From Natronorubrum sulfidifaciens JCM 14089 (GTDB lineage: Archaea; Halobacteriota; Halobacteria; Halobacteriales; Natrialbaceae), in NCBI RefSeq assembly GCF_000337735.1, contig NZ_AOHX01000039.1, positions 129,651-175,035 of the forward strand: a stretch of DNA of 45,385 nucleotides, written 5' to 3'. Positions 1 through 8,292 of the stretch are shown piece after piece. Every line of letters begins with the position of its first letter. Position 1 is the first letter of the stretch. Position numbers and translations under genes: made by a program. The notes under the pieces are model-generated. The model made no database searches. It was not told the origin of the DNA and saw nothing but the letters and a program-made list of their open reading frames with translations.

Positions 1-1
1 C

Positions 2-796
2 CGCGGCCCCGAGTGGCGCGCGTTCGACGCCGCCGAGAAAAACGAGAAGTCCCGCGTGGGCGCACCCACGACGAACACGATGCACGACAAGGGGCTCTCG
101 ACGAACATCGACTGGCGGAACAAAGACGCCTACGGCAACTCGCTTGGTTCGCGCCAGCGCGAGAAGATGCAGCGCCTTCGCAAGTGGAACGAGCGCTTCC
201 GCACGCGTGACTCCAAAGAGCGCAACCTGAAACAGGCCCTCGGTGAGATCGACCGGATGGCCTCCGCGCTCGGTCTCCCGACGAACGTCCGCGAGACTGC
301 ATCCGTCATCTACCGACGCGCACTGGACGAGGACCTGCTCCCCGGCCGCTCGATCGAAGGTGTCTCCACGGCCTGTGTCTACGCTGCTGCCCGCCAAGCT
401 GGCGTCCCCCGCAGTCTCGACGAGATCGCCGACGTCTCCCGTGTCGAGAAAAACGAGATCGCTCGCACCTACCGCTACGTCGTTCGAGAACTCGGCCTCG
501 AGGTCCAGCCGGCCGACCCCGAAAGCTACGTGCCACGGTTTGCCTCCGGACTCGACCTCTCCGATGAAGCCGAACACCGCGCCCGCGGCCTGCTCCAGAA
601 CGCCAAGGAAAAGGGCGTCCACAGCGGCAAATCGCCGGTCGGCCTCGCCGCCGCCGCCGTCTACGCCGCCGCACTGCTGACCAACGAAAAGACCACGCAG
701 GCTGCCGTCAGCGACGTCGCCGACATCTCCGAAGTGACGATTCGAAACCGGTACCACGAACTCCTCGAGGCCGAGGAGACGCTGGGACTGGCCTGA
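2..796 (+). CDS. tfb: Transcription initiation factor IIB (TFB), 5' end cut by the window
   Basis: General transcription factor that bridges TBP on the TATA box and RNA polymerase. The reading frame is open from base 2, so about 264 residues are present and the N-terminal zinc ribbon lies outside the window. The first visible residues (GPEWRAFDAAEKNEKSRVGA) are the conserved B-reader/linker region. Two cyclin-like repeats follow, the first near the RNLKQALGEIDRMASALGLP segment and the second from about LDLSDEAEHRARG to the C terminus. An internal ATG at 56 is not the start, because the homologous frame continues upstream. Haloarchaea usually carry several TFB paralogues, and which one this is cannot be told from the fragment. 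Family assignment is very secure. Confidence 0.96.
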   Translation, partial: RGPEWRAFDAAEKNEKSRVGAPTTNTMHDKGLSTNIDWRNKDAYGNSLGSRQREKMQRLRKWNERFRTRDSKERNLKQALGEIDRMASALGLPTNVRETASVIYRRALDEDLLPGRSIEGVSTACVYAAARQAGVPRSLDEIADVSRVEKNEIARTYRYVVRELGLEVQPADPESYVPRFASGLDLSDEAEHRARGLLQNAKEKGVHSGKSPVGLAAAAVYAAALLTNEKTTQAAVSDVADISEVTIRNRYHELLEAEETLGLA

Positions 797-936
797 CCGG
801 CAGGTATCGACCCGCCCGTCGATCGCTTCGAAAGCCCGATCGTGAGAGGTATCGATTCGAACGCGTCAGCGTAGCGGTTTTACTAGGCGAGCGTGCAAAG
901 GCCTCTAAGTGATTGATGGCCGTGGCAAGGGGTAGC

Positions 937-1164
937 ATGCGATCACAGGAGTACGTGCAGCTTCACGCGCTGCTTCGAGAAATACGCTCGAGCGTCGAGA
1001 CGGACCGAGATGCGACAGCGGCGTTCGCCGCCTACGACGCCCAGCCCGTCCGGCCGACACACGTCCACCGTTCGAAAGCGGCCCACAGACGGGCGATTTT
1101 TCTGCTCCTCGCTGGAATCCGCGACACGCTCGAGGCACGCACCACCACGGAAGTCGCGGTCTGA
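937..1164 (+). CDS. UPF0058 family small protein
   Basis: A 75-residue protein starting MRSQEYVQLHALL, resembling the haloarchaeal UPF0058 family, which typically begins M-R-K/S-x-E-x-x-x-L-H-x-L-L. It is helical, with a His-rich centre (PTHVHRSKAAHRRA), consistent with a small DNA- or metal-associated protein, but no function is established. I chose ATG 937 rather than the upstream TTG 913 or ATG 916 because family members start at this point. A T-rich element near 873-884 (GGTTTTACTAGG) may be the promoter. It is flanked by tfb and aroD on the same strand, with separate promoters likely. Confidence 0.75.
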   Translation: MRSQEYVQLHALLREIRSSVETDRDATAAFAAYDAQPVRPTHVHRSKAAHRRAIFLLLAGIRDTLEARTTTEVAV

Positions 1165-1273
1165 GCCTGTCCTGTCGGCGAGAGGTGACTCGGCGTGACG
1201 GCGACCGACGCATGAGCCCACCGCCAGTGCCTCGAGCAGACGCCTTTTTGTCGATCCGAACGACTCTTTGCAC

Positions 1274-1954
1274 ATGGACTTCGAATCGTTCGTTCTCGCT
1301 GCATCGACCGCTGATCTCGCCGACGAACCCGCTGCCCGCGAGCACGCAGACGCGATTGAATACCGGATGGATCTCGCCGCCGAGCCACTGGCTGCCCTCG
1401 AGGCGTATGATGGGGACGGCGAGTTGCCGATTCTCGCCACGAACCGGGCCGCGTGGGAGGGCGGCGAGTGGGACGGTGACGACGAACGCCGCCTCGAGGC
1501 GCTCGCCGAGGCGACCGCTATCGACGCCGTCGAAGCGATCGATATCGAACTCGAGGCGATTTTGGCTGGTGACGCCGACGACCTCCTCGAGACGGCCCGC
1601 AAGCGCGGCGTGGCCGTGGTCGCCTCGGCCCACGACTTCGAGGGCACGCCAACGCGTGGCGAAATGGTTTCGACGCTGACGGAAGCACACAAGTACGCGG
1701 ACATCGCCAAGATCGCCGTGACCGCCGAGTCCCACAAGGACACCCTCGCCGTGCTCGCAGCGACCGAACAGCTAACCGCCCACGGCGACCCCGTTGCGAC
1801 GATGGCGATGGGGGAACTGGGCAGTCATACGCGTGCCGTCGCGCCGGTTTACGGATCGCGAATCGGTTACGCGCCCGTTGATCCCGCCGACGCGACCGCG
1901 CCGGGACAGTACGATCTCGAGACCCTCTCGAGGCTGGTCGCGGACCTCAGTTGA
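1274..1954 (+). CDS. aroD: Type I 3-dehydroquinate dehydratase
   Basis: Converts 3-dehydroquinate to 3-dehydroshikimate in the shikimate pathway through a Schiff-base lysine. The protein has 226 residues, about the usual length of type I enzymes. Visible motifs are the early EYRMDL strand (Glu and Arg of the substrate site), the SAHDFEGTP segment with the catalytic His, the ADIAKIAVTA strand carrying the Schiff-base Lys, and MAMGELGSHTR near the C terminus. ATG 1274 is preferred to the in-frame TTG at 1268. It lies about 2 kb from the DHQ synthase II gene (3967-5166) that makes its substrate and about 7 kb from ADH synthase and trpCBA. The genes are close but not co-oriented, so this is clustering rather than one operon. 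Confidence 0.95.
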   Translation: MDFESFVLAASTADLADEPAAREHADAIEYRMDLAAEPLAALEAYDGDGELPILATNRAAWEGGEWDGDDERRLEALAEATAIDAVEAIDIELEAILAGDADDLLETARKRGVAVVASAHDFEGTPTRGEMVSTLTEAHKYADIAKIAVTAESHKDTLAVLAATEQLTAHGDPVATMAMGELGSHTRAVAPVYGSRIGYAPVDPADATAPGQYDLETLSRLVADLS

Positions 1955-2010
1955 GCGCCACGGCGCGCGTAAAACGGCTGCACATGTGAACGCATTCGTT
2001 GGTGCGGATC

Positions 2011-2028
2011 AGTCACGCAGCCGTGACT
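2011..2028. promoter_or_regulatory. Perfect inverted repeat just before the CAP-protein start
   Basis: AGTCACG-CAGC-CGTGACT: 7-bp perfect arms with a 4-base centre, ending 6 bases before the putative ATG at 2035. It could be an operator or a 5'-UTR hairpin that affects access to the start codon. This is seen directly; the function is inferred. Confidence 0.4.
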
Positions 2029-2034
2029 ATACCG

Positions 2035-3248
2035 ATGCAAAGACTTTCACGATCGGTAGTAACGATAGCGTTGTCGCCCTCGTGGTGGGTACGGCAGGGG
2101 TTGGGGCTGCGGCTCCCGGCCCGAACGCGACGTCGATGGATGTCGACGCCGACGATCGATCAGTCGACGTGTCGAACTGGCTGACACCGAACTGGAACGA
2201 CCCGGATTCGGTCGACGACTCACTGTCGGGTGACGAGCGGCTGTCGTTCGTCGAACGACTGCTCACGAACGTGTTCTCCGGCCTGTTCGACACGCCGGAG
2301 CAGACGGACCGTTCCGCAGTTCCTGGCGACGATTCGTGGACTGACTCGAGCGACGACCCCCTCGAGCGCGACGACGGTGACGCGGACGGCGACGAGACGA
2401 CGACCGACGAATCGGATGTCGTCGACGACACAGACGCGGACGCTCCTGCGGAATCGAACGACGAGGACGCTGGTAATGAGTCGTCTGCCCCAGTCACCGA
2501 TGAGAGCGAAACGGACGACATCGAGGACGCCGACGAGACGGACGACGCTGATGAGTCCGACGACGCGGCCGAGACCGACGGCGTCGACTCGAGTGGGGAT
2601 GATGCCGACTCGGACGAAAGCGAGATCGACGACGACGAGTCCGCTGCCGACGACACCACGGACTCGAGCGCGTCCGACGACGGCGACGAAGCCAACGAAG
2701 ACACCGTGTCGGATGGCGATGACGGCGACGACAGCGAGACGACCGACGAAGACGCCGACACCGCGGCCGACGGCACGCTCGATCGCGCGCTCGTCGAACA
2801 GTACGTCCACGACGGCATCAACGAGGAACGAACCGCTCGCGGCCTCGAGGCGCTCGAGTTCGACGAGGACTTACAGGAAATCGCACGCGGACACAGCGAG
2901 GACATGGCCGAGCGCGGCTACTTCAGCCACGAAAGCCCGGAGGGCGACTCGTTCGCGGACCGGTATGCTGCCAACGGCTACGAGTGCCGAGCGTACACGG
3001 ATGGTGGCGCGTACTACACGGGTGGCGAGAACATCGCCTACACGTACGTCGACCAGCCGGTTCGAACGGACTCCGGCGACGTCGTCGAGCACACGACCGA
3101 ACGCGAACTGGCCGACGGCCTCGTCGACCAATGGCTGAACTCGGATGGCCATCGCGCGAATCTCCTCGCCGACCACTGGAACAACGAAGGAATCGGCATC
3201 GCCGTGACCGACGACAACCGAGTGTACGCGACTCAGAACTTCTGCTAG
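2035..3248 (+). CDS. Secreted acidic CAP-domain (SCP/PR1-like) protein, apparent frameshift in the signal peptide
   Basis: The C-terminal 150 residues are a CAP domain: GHSEDMAERGYFSH, GENIAYTY, HRANLL and YATQNFC match the family's His/Glu pocket signatures. Between it and the N terminus lies a linker of roughly 200 residues made almost wholly of Asp, Glu, Ser, Thr and Ala, probably an extended extracellular spacer. The N terminus is odd. ATG 2035 gives MQRLSRSVVTIAL, a good positively charged and hydrophobic start, but this frame then leaves the CAP frame. The CAP frame supplies VALVVGTAGVGAAAPGP, a good hydrophobic core and cleavage region, beginning at 2073. One missing base at about 2068-2074 would join them into a complete signal peptide. 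Without that, the only long in-frame start is GTG 1986, which gives a poor leader. Either a sequencing error or a real frameshift. Confidence 0.8.
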
Positions 3249-3386
3249 CGACTAACAGTCGACTTGTCGGCTCTCTCGAGTCGACTTGAGGTCGCGTCAG
3301 ATATGATCGCGGCTCGACTGATCGACAGACGAGACGAAAAGAGAAATCGGAATGTTAAGGGCGCGGGTCCCCTAGCACAACGTACG

Positions 3387-3830
3387 ATGACATGGCTCCG
3401 TGCGATCGCTGCCGCTGGCCTCTCGGTTCTGATGCCCGGTGCGGGCCACGCCCTGATCCGTGATTGGCTCCGTGCGCTAGTCTTTGCTGGGCTGTACTTC
3501 TCGGCGATCTGGTTCTTTTTCCCGACGGAGATGATCGCGGCCGCTGGTTCGATGTCCGAGGCGATGGACATCCTCTCCGCAGAGACTGATACGATCGACC
3601 AGTTCGTGCTCTCGTTTCTCGTTCTGTTTGCAGCGATCGACGCCACGTTCCGGGCGGCCGGCTTCCCGCCGACCAGCAACAACGACGGCGATGGCCCATC
3701 TTGTCCCCAGTGTGGCAAGGAACTCGACGACGACCTCGAGTTCTGTCACTGGTGTACGACCCGGTTAGAGCCACTCGAGCCGGACGACGACGACGGCACG
3801 CAGACTCGAGACGAGACGCCACAGCCCTGA
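3387..3830 (+). CDS. Membrane protein with C-terminal zinc ribbon
   Basis: A 147-residue protein of unknown function. The N-terminal half carries hydrophobic segments (WLRAIAAAGLSVLMPGAGHA, ALVFAGLYFSAIWFFFP, QFVLSFLVLFAAIDATFRAA), giving two to three membrane helices. The C-terminal third has CPQCGKELDDDLEFCHWC, a CxxC-x11-CxxC zinc ribbon followed by an acidic tail. This layout is common among uncharacterised haloarchaeal membrane proteins. ATG 3387 (MTWLRAIAA) is chosen; upstream in-frame codons would add an unlikely charged leader. It stands alone between the CAP protein and the oppositely oriented DHQ synthase II gene. No function is assigned. Confidence 0.75.
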   Translation: MTWLRAIAAAGLSVLMPGAGHALIRDWLRALVFAGLYFSAIWFFFPTEMIAAAGSMSEAMDILSAETDTIDQFVLSFLVLFAAIDATFRAAGFPPTSNNDGDGPSCPQCGKELDDDLEFCHWCTTRLEPLEPDDDDGTQTRDETPQP

Positions 3831-3966
3831 ACTGACCACGGTGTCGCCATTCGTGGGGGTGACAACGGCGGTCTCGAGTCGATAGAAATTCGATGCTGAG
3901 TCCCGACGGTCGCCAGTTCGAATACGGAGTCGAAAATACGGCCGTCCCTGCTGCCGTACAGCCGGT

Positions 3967-5166
3967 TTACTTCTCGATGATGCTCTCTTCGACGGCCTCG
4001 CCGAAGTGGCGGGCGGTGTCCTCATAAAACAGTTTGAGTTCGTCACCTGCCTCGAGGTCCGTCACGGCTTTCCGACCGTCGCGCGTGGCGACTTTGATCG
4101 TCTCTGCGTTCTGCAACAGTGTCTCGACGCGGTCGCCGTCGTCGGTCTCTAAGGCGACTCGGAACATTGGCCGTTTCTCGATTTTGACACGGCCGACGAT
4201 CGCTTCGCGGGTGTTGCCCGCGAGGTCGACGACCTGCACCTCGTCGCCACTCTGGAGCTCCGAGAGGTATTTCGTGCCACCGTCGGGCGTGCGGACGTAG
4301 GCGTGGACGGCACCGGCGTTGACCCGGAACGGGCGGGAGGCGACGTACGGCGAGTCGGCCGTCTCGGCGTGGACGAACACGAGGCCGCGAGCCATCGAGC
4401 CGACGAGCATTCCTTCGTCGTGTTCGAGCAGGTTGCCCGTATCGACACAGACCCGGTCTGCGCTGCCGATCTGTTCGACGTCGAGCACGTCGGCGTACTC
4501 GAGATCCAGCGATTCGCGTTCGGCCTCGTCGCGGACCTCGACGGTCTTGCGGATCTCGTCGGGGTCGTCCGAGTCGAGCAAGACCGAATCGGAGCCGATC
4601 TCGAGCGTTTCGAAGGCTGTCTTGGCCTCTTCGGCGCTGGTGACGCCCGCGACGAGGTCGGTCTCCTCACCGATGCGAGCGATCAGGTTCTCGAGGGGAA
4701 TAATCGTCCAGTCGTCGCCGATGACGATGGTGTAGTCGGCTTCCTCGGCGGCGGTTTCGGCGAAGTGTTCGTACTCCTTGGCGAGGATGCGGACGTACGC
4801 GCCGCGCTCTAGGTCGCCGTCACGACGGAGCGTCGAGAGGTCCGCCGACCCGGAGAGGTCCTCGGGGAGGTCGATCGTCGCGTCGCCCTCGCCGTCTTTG
4901 CCGACGATGACGGCGTCGGGCCGTTCGGTCGGTTCGGCCTCTTCGACGTCGTCATCATCCGCGTCGATATCGTCGACCAGCGTTACGTCCCCGTCGGTGC
5001 GAAACGCCGCGACGTTGATGTCGCCGAGTTCGCGCACGCGGGCAACGTCTGCTTCGTCGACCAGTACCCAGTCTGCACCCGCCTCGAGCGCGGCGGTGAT
5101 CCGCGCGCGGCGGTCGTCCCAGTCACCGACGGCGTCGTCGGCTTTTACCCAGACAGATCGCGTCAT
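3967..5166 (-). CDS. aroB': 3-dehydroquinate synthase II (archaeal-type)
   Basis: NAD-dependent enzyme that oxidatively deaminates and cyclises 2-amino-3,7-dideoxy-D-threo-hept-6-ulosonate to 3-dehydroquinate. It replaces classical AroB in archaea lacking the DAHP route. The protein has 399 residues, starting MTRSVWVKADD and ending with the family's typical C-terminal half (ETLLQNAETIKVATRDG, LKLFYEDTARHFGEAVEE). An acidic insertion (VDDIDADDDDVEEAEPTERP, about residues 66-85) is a halophilic addition. The start at 5166 matches the family; the frame upstream is open but not family-like. The partner enzyme, ADH synthase, is encoded at 8293-9090, and the downstream dehydratase aroD at 1274-1954. 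Confidence 0.95.
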   Translation of the reverse strand: MTRSVWVKADDAVGDWDDRRARITAALEAGADWVLVDEADVARVRELGDINVAAFRTDGDVTLVDDIDADDDDVEEAEPTERPDAVIVGKDGEGDATIDLPEDLSGSADLSTLRRDGDLERGAYVRILAKEYEHFAETAAEEADYTIVIGDDWTIIPLENLIARIGEETDLVAGVTSAEEAKTAFETLEIGSDSVLLDSDDPDEIRKTVEVRDEAERESLDLEYADVLDVEQIGSADRVCVDTGNLLEHDEGMLVGSMARGLVFVHAETADSPYVASRPFRVNAGAVHAYVRTPDGGTKYLSELQSGDEVQVVDLAGNTREAIVGRVKIEKRPMFRVALETDDGDRVETLLQNAETIKVATRDGRKAVTDLEAGDELKLFYEDTARHFGEAVEESIIEK

Positions 5167-5324
5167 AAATCGACCGACGAAGGGCACTGGCTTGAACGTG
5201 GCGAATGCCACAGACCTCACCGCGATGTGGGCGGTGCCGACGCCGGACGGCTTGGATGAGCTGGAGCCCGAAACCGCCGAACGCAGCGAAACGTTGAGAA
5301 CGCTTGCGCCCCTCTCTCGGGATA

Positions 5325-6002
5325 ATGACTGCGTACGAGGCGATCTGTTTCGATCTCGACCGAACGCTCTGTGAGCCCACACAGGACGCCACGACGCTGC
5401 TCGAGTCGGCGTTCGATCGGGCCGGCGTCGACCCGTTCTGTACGCCCACAGAGCTGCGGGCGGTCGTGCCGTCGCTGCCGACGGCTCAGACGGATCAGGA
5501 GTTCTATCGGAACCTGTTCGCCGAAGCCGCCAGCCGTGCTGACGTCGATCCTGCCGTGTCCGAACCGCTCACAGCGCAGTATCTCGAGGTGCAAGACCCG
5601 ACTGCCGTCCGATTCCGTCCCGGCGCGAAACGCGCCCTCGAGCACGCCCGCGAGCACGGACCGGTCGGTCTCATCACGAACGGTGGCCGGCCGACACAGA
5701 CGAAGAAACTCGAGGCGCTCGATATCGCGGACGCCTTCGACGTCCGCATCTTCACCGACCCGAGCGCCGGCATCGAACCGAAACCGAGTACAGTGCCGTT
5801 CGAGCGGGCGCTTTCGGACCTCGACGTCGCCGCCGACGCGGCGGTCCACGTCGGCGATTCGTTGCACGCGGACATCGCGGGCGCCAACGCCGTCGGGCTC
5901 GATTCGGCGTGGGTCGACACCGGACACGACACCCTCGACGGCACACCCCACCGGCCGACGTACGAACTCACGTCGCTCGAGGCGTTCGAGACGATCATGT
6001 GA
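5325..6002 (+). CDS. HAD family hydrolase
   Basis: A 225-residue haloacid-dehalogenase-fold phosphatase, likely acting on a small phosphorylated metabolite. All four motifs are visible: FDLDRTL (DxDxT nucleophile loop), LITNGG (motif II Thr), EPKPS (motif III Lys) and VGDSLHADIAGA (motif IV acidic pair). The segment between motifs I and II is a helical cap, so this is subfamily I. The substrate cannot be told. ATG 5325 (MTAYEAICF) places motif I at the expected distance from the N terminus. It is divergent from DHQ synthase II with about 160 bp between the starts, enough for two promoters. Confidence 0.88.
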   Translation: MTAYEAICFDLDRTLCEPTQDATTLLESAFDRAGVDPFCTPTELRAVVPSLPTAQTDQEFYRNLFAEAASRADVDPAVSEPLTAQYLEVQDPTAVRFRPGAKRALEHAREHGPVGLITNGGRPTQTKKLEALDIADAFDVRIFTDPSAGIEPKPSTVPFERALSDLDVAADAAVHVGDSLHADIAGANAVGLDSAWVDTGHDTLDGTPHRPTYELTSLEAFETIM

Positions 6003-6020
6003 CGGGGCGACGGATGCGAG

Positions 6021-6554
6021 CTACTGCTCCGGAAGGAGGTCCGTGTGGACGACAGCCCGATACTGGCCGTTCGACGCTTCCTCGAGTCGCTTGAGCAACG
6101 CTGTTCCCTCGCCGAACGCCTCGGGAAGGGCAAAGGGGTCGTCGTCCGCATCGTCGCGTTGGGCACAGCGTCTGACGAACGCGGCCAGTGCCGGATACGT
6201 TCCCGGCCGGGCGTAGACGACGCCGATATCCTCGGTCACCTGCTCGGTCCAGCGCTCGAGTAGTCGCTCGGTCTCGCGTCGCGGTTTTTGCTGCGTTTCG
6301 GCCAGTTTCGTGGCATCGACCTCGCTTTCGCCAAGGACCTCGTCGAAGGCGGCCTGCAGTTCGTCGGCGTTGTCCTCGATCGACGGCGCGTCTGCGTCGG
6401 CCTCGAGCAACGCGACGAACGCCTCGAGTTCCGTCCGTCGAACGGCGACCGGATAGACGAAGTCGTGGGTATCCTTCGGGAGTGTATACGACCGCCCCTC
6501 GACCCCCTGTTTGCCGGTGCTCGATTGCCCGAGCATCAAATCGAGTAGTCCCAT
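6021..6554 (-). CDS. Hypothetical haloarchaeal protein
   Basis: A 177-residue soluble acidic protein beginning MGLLDLMLGQSSTGKQGVEG. I do not recognise a characterised domain. The sequence shows an N-terminal basic/aromatic patch (YTLPKDTHDFVYPVAVRRTE) followed by Glu- and Ala-rich probable helices (VTEDIGVVYARPGTYPALAA and onward). There is no signal peptide, membrane segment or Cys motif. ATG 6554 is preferred to the longer open frame, whose extra residues are Arg-rich and unlike the body. It lies 86 bp downstream of the SprT-like gene on the same strand and could be co-transcribed with it. It converges with the HAD gene, with 18 bp between the stop codons. Confidence 0.65.
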   Translation of the reverse strand: MGLLDLMLGQSSTGKQGVEGRSYTLPKDTHDFVYPVAVRRTELEAFVALLEADADAPSIEDNADELQAAFDEVLGESEVDATKLAETQQKPRRETERLLERWTEQVTEDIGVVYARPGTYPALAAFVRRCAQRDDADDDPFALPEAFGEGTALLKRLEEASNGQYRAVVHTDLLPEQ

Positions 6555-6640
6555 GCCTGAAGCAGGTGCCGGGAGTCGAATAAGTATTCCGTGGCAGTCG
6601 CAGTTCAGACGCGCCACTCGAGTCGAAACGGCCGTGTGTC

Positions 6641-7219
6641 CTACCACGAATCGCCGAGTGCCGCCTTCGCGCCACCGTAGCCGCTCGCGGTCGTCCACGT
6701 CCGACCGCTCTCACCGTGTTCGACCTCGTAGCTGCCACCACAGACACCACAACGGTACTGATCGGGTGCTTTCACCGGCTTCGAGGCCCGATGGCGGGGT
6801 GCTCGCCAGTCACAGTCGTCCTCGAGACATCGCAGGACGTACCGTGGCACAGCGAACCGCTGACAGTGACGCGGCGCGTCGAGTGTCGCCGCCAGGTCGC
6901 GAAATCGCGGGCCATGACCTGACTCGCCAAAGCGCTGAAACTCCCAGGCGTGGACGAGTTCGTGCCTGACGACGCCCGCAAACGTCGGCCACTCGTAGGC
7001 TTCGTAGGCCTGTCGTGTGAGGACGATCGTCGCCACCTCGCGGTCTCCGTCCCACCGACACGCGCCCGCACGTCGACGAGCACGCGTCGTCACGGTCCAC
7101 TCGAGGGCGTCGCGGTCGATCTCGAGACTGTGGTCGTCGATCACCTCACGAGCGTGAATGCGGGCTCGAGCGACGAGTTCGTCGTCGATCGTGAGGCCAG
7201 TGTCATCGCCGTCGGTCAC
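6641..7219 (-). CDS. SprT-like zinc metalloprotein
   Basis: A 192-residue SprT-like protein. Residues around VVRHELVHAWEFQRFG carry HExxH, and the following GHGPRFRDLAATLD supplies the third metal-ligand region, as in the SprT/Spartan family. The C-terminal part has a zinc-ribbon-like set of cysteines (CLEDDCDW and CGVCGGSYE). In eukaryotes the family cleaves DNA-protein crosslinks; in archaea its role is not established, so the proteolytic role here is inferred. The start is GTG 7219 (coding VTDGDDTG), with no ATG near. It is divergent from the NUP-family gene at 7312, leaving 92 bp for both promoters. Confidence 0.85.
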   Translation of the reverse strand: MTDGDDTGLTIDDELVARARIHAREVIDDHSLEIDRDALEWTVTTRARRRAGACRWDGDREVATIVLTRQAYEAYEWPTFAGVVRHELVHAWEFQRFGESGHGPRFRDLAATLDAPRHCQRFAVPRYVLRCLEDDCDWRAPRHRASKPVKAPDQYRCGVCGGSYEVEHGESGRTWTTASGYGGAKAALGDSW

Positions 7220-7311
7220 GGGCGGGGAAACGACGTGGGCGCTCGAAACCCTTCCGGTGGAGACCGTCAGAAACGGGAGATACTTCGTTCAGCCGTCCCC
7301 TGATCCTCGGT

Positions 7312-8280
7312 ATGAACCCAACCGACTCCCTCCCGGAGCCCCGCGATCCCGATCCGAGCGCGCCCGTCCACCCCGCCGGAGTGGTTCTACCTGCCGTCGC
7401 AGAATCCCCACTGGACGAACGAGCGCCGTGGCTCGAGCGATACGAAATCGTCGACGCGCTCGCGATCCCGGGAACCGAGACGCCGCTGTATCTGACTGCC
7501 TCGGAACTCGCCATCACGACCACTGGCATCGGCAAAAGCGACGCGGCGACGACGGTCACTGCGTTGCTCGCGAGTCCGGGCGTCGATCTCGACTCGGCGT
7601 ACGTCGTCTCGAGCGGTATCGCGGGCTCCTCGCCGGAAACGACGGCGCTCGGCTCCGTCGCGATCGCGGACGCGGTCGTCGACTGGGATCGAAAACACCG
7701 CTGGGATCGACAGGGCACAAGCGACACCGAAACCGTACCCGGGACCGGCTCCGAGAGCACGCCGATCGACCTGCTGGCGTATCGACCCCGCGACTACGTC
7801 CATCACCTCGAGCCGGCCGTCGTCGACTGTGCGCTCACTGCTGCGGAGACTGTCGCCCTCCGGACGGACGACGCCGCACGCGACTACCAGACCCAGTACC
7901 CGGCGGCGACGGAGGCCGGACCGTCGATCGAGCGCGGGACGACCGTCTGCGGCGACGAGTTCTGGCACGGCCCCAAGTACGCGCGGGAAGTCGAGTGGCT
8001 CTGTGGGGCCTACGGCGTCGCCCCCTACGTGACGACGCAGATGGAAGACGCCGCGACGGCGACTGCTCTCGAGCGATTCGATCGGGGTGAGCGCTATCTC
8101 AGCGTGCGCGCCGTCGCCAACTACGACCGACCGGCCCCCGGCCAGTCCGTCGAGGAGAGTTTCGACGGCAACTCGGCGAGTCTCGAACTGGCGATCGACA
8201 ACGCCGCCCGCGTCGGCTCGGCGGTCATCGAGGCGCTCGTCGCGAGCGATCCGCTCGCGATCGGCGACAGCGAGAAGTAG
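7312..8280 (+). CDS. Purine nucleoside permease (NUP) / phosphorylase-like protein
   Basis: A 322-residue protein of the NUP family (Pfam NUP type), related to nucleoside phosphorylases and first described in a yeast nucleoside permease. Characteristic stretches are LAITTTGIGKSDAATTVTAL, VVSSGIAGSSPETTALGSVA, the VCGDEFWHGPKYAREVEWLC segment and VTTQMEDAATATALERF. There are no convincing membrane helices, so a soluble nucleoside-binding or phosphorylase role is more likely than transport. ATG 7312 sits just after a short leader. The downstream gene converges (ADH synthase stop at 8293). Substrate unknown. Confidence 0.82.
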   Translation: MNPTDSLPEPRDPDPSAPVHPAGVVLPAVAESPLDERAPWLERYEIVDALAIPGTETPLYLTASELAITTTGIGKSDAATTVTALLASPGVDLDSAYVVSSGIAGSSPETTALGSVAIADAVVDWDRKHRWDRQGTSDTETVPGTGSESTPIDLLAYRPRDYVHHLEPAVVDCALTAAETVALRTDDAARDYQTQYPAATEAGPSIERGTTVCGDEFWHGPKYAREVEWLCGAYGVAPYVTTQMEDAATATALERFDRGERYLSVRAVANYDRPAPGQSVEESFDGNSASLELAIDNAARVGSAVIEALVASDPLAIGDSEK

Positions 8281-8292
8281 AGGGTCGTCTAA

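Noticed and set aside
2350-2780. Repeat array in the CAP-protein linker
   Set aside because: The Asp/Glu/Ser/Thr segment is low complexity but has no fixed repeat unit, so it is a linker rather than a tandem repeat or dockerin domain.
2027-2905. Ser-rich 292-codon frame on the minus strand
   Set aside because: Mirror of the Asp/Glu codons in the CAP protein's acidic linker, which read as Ser/Val on the other strand.
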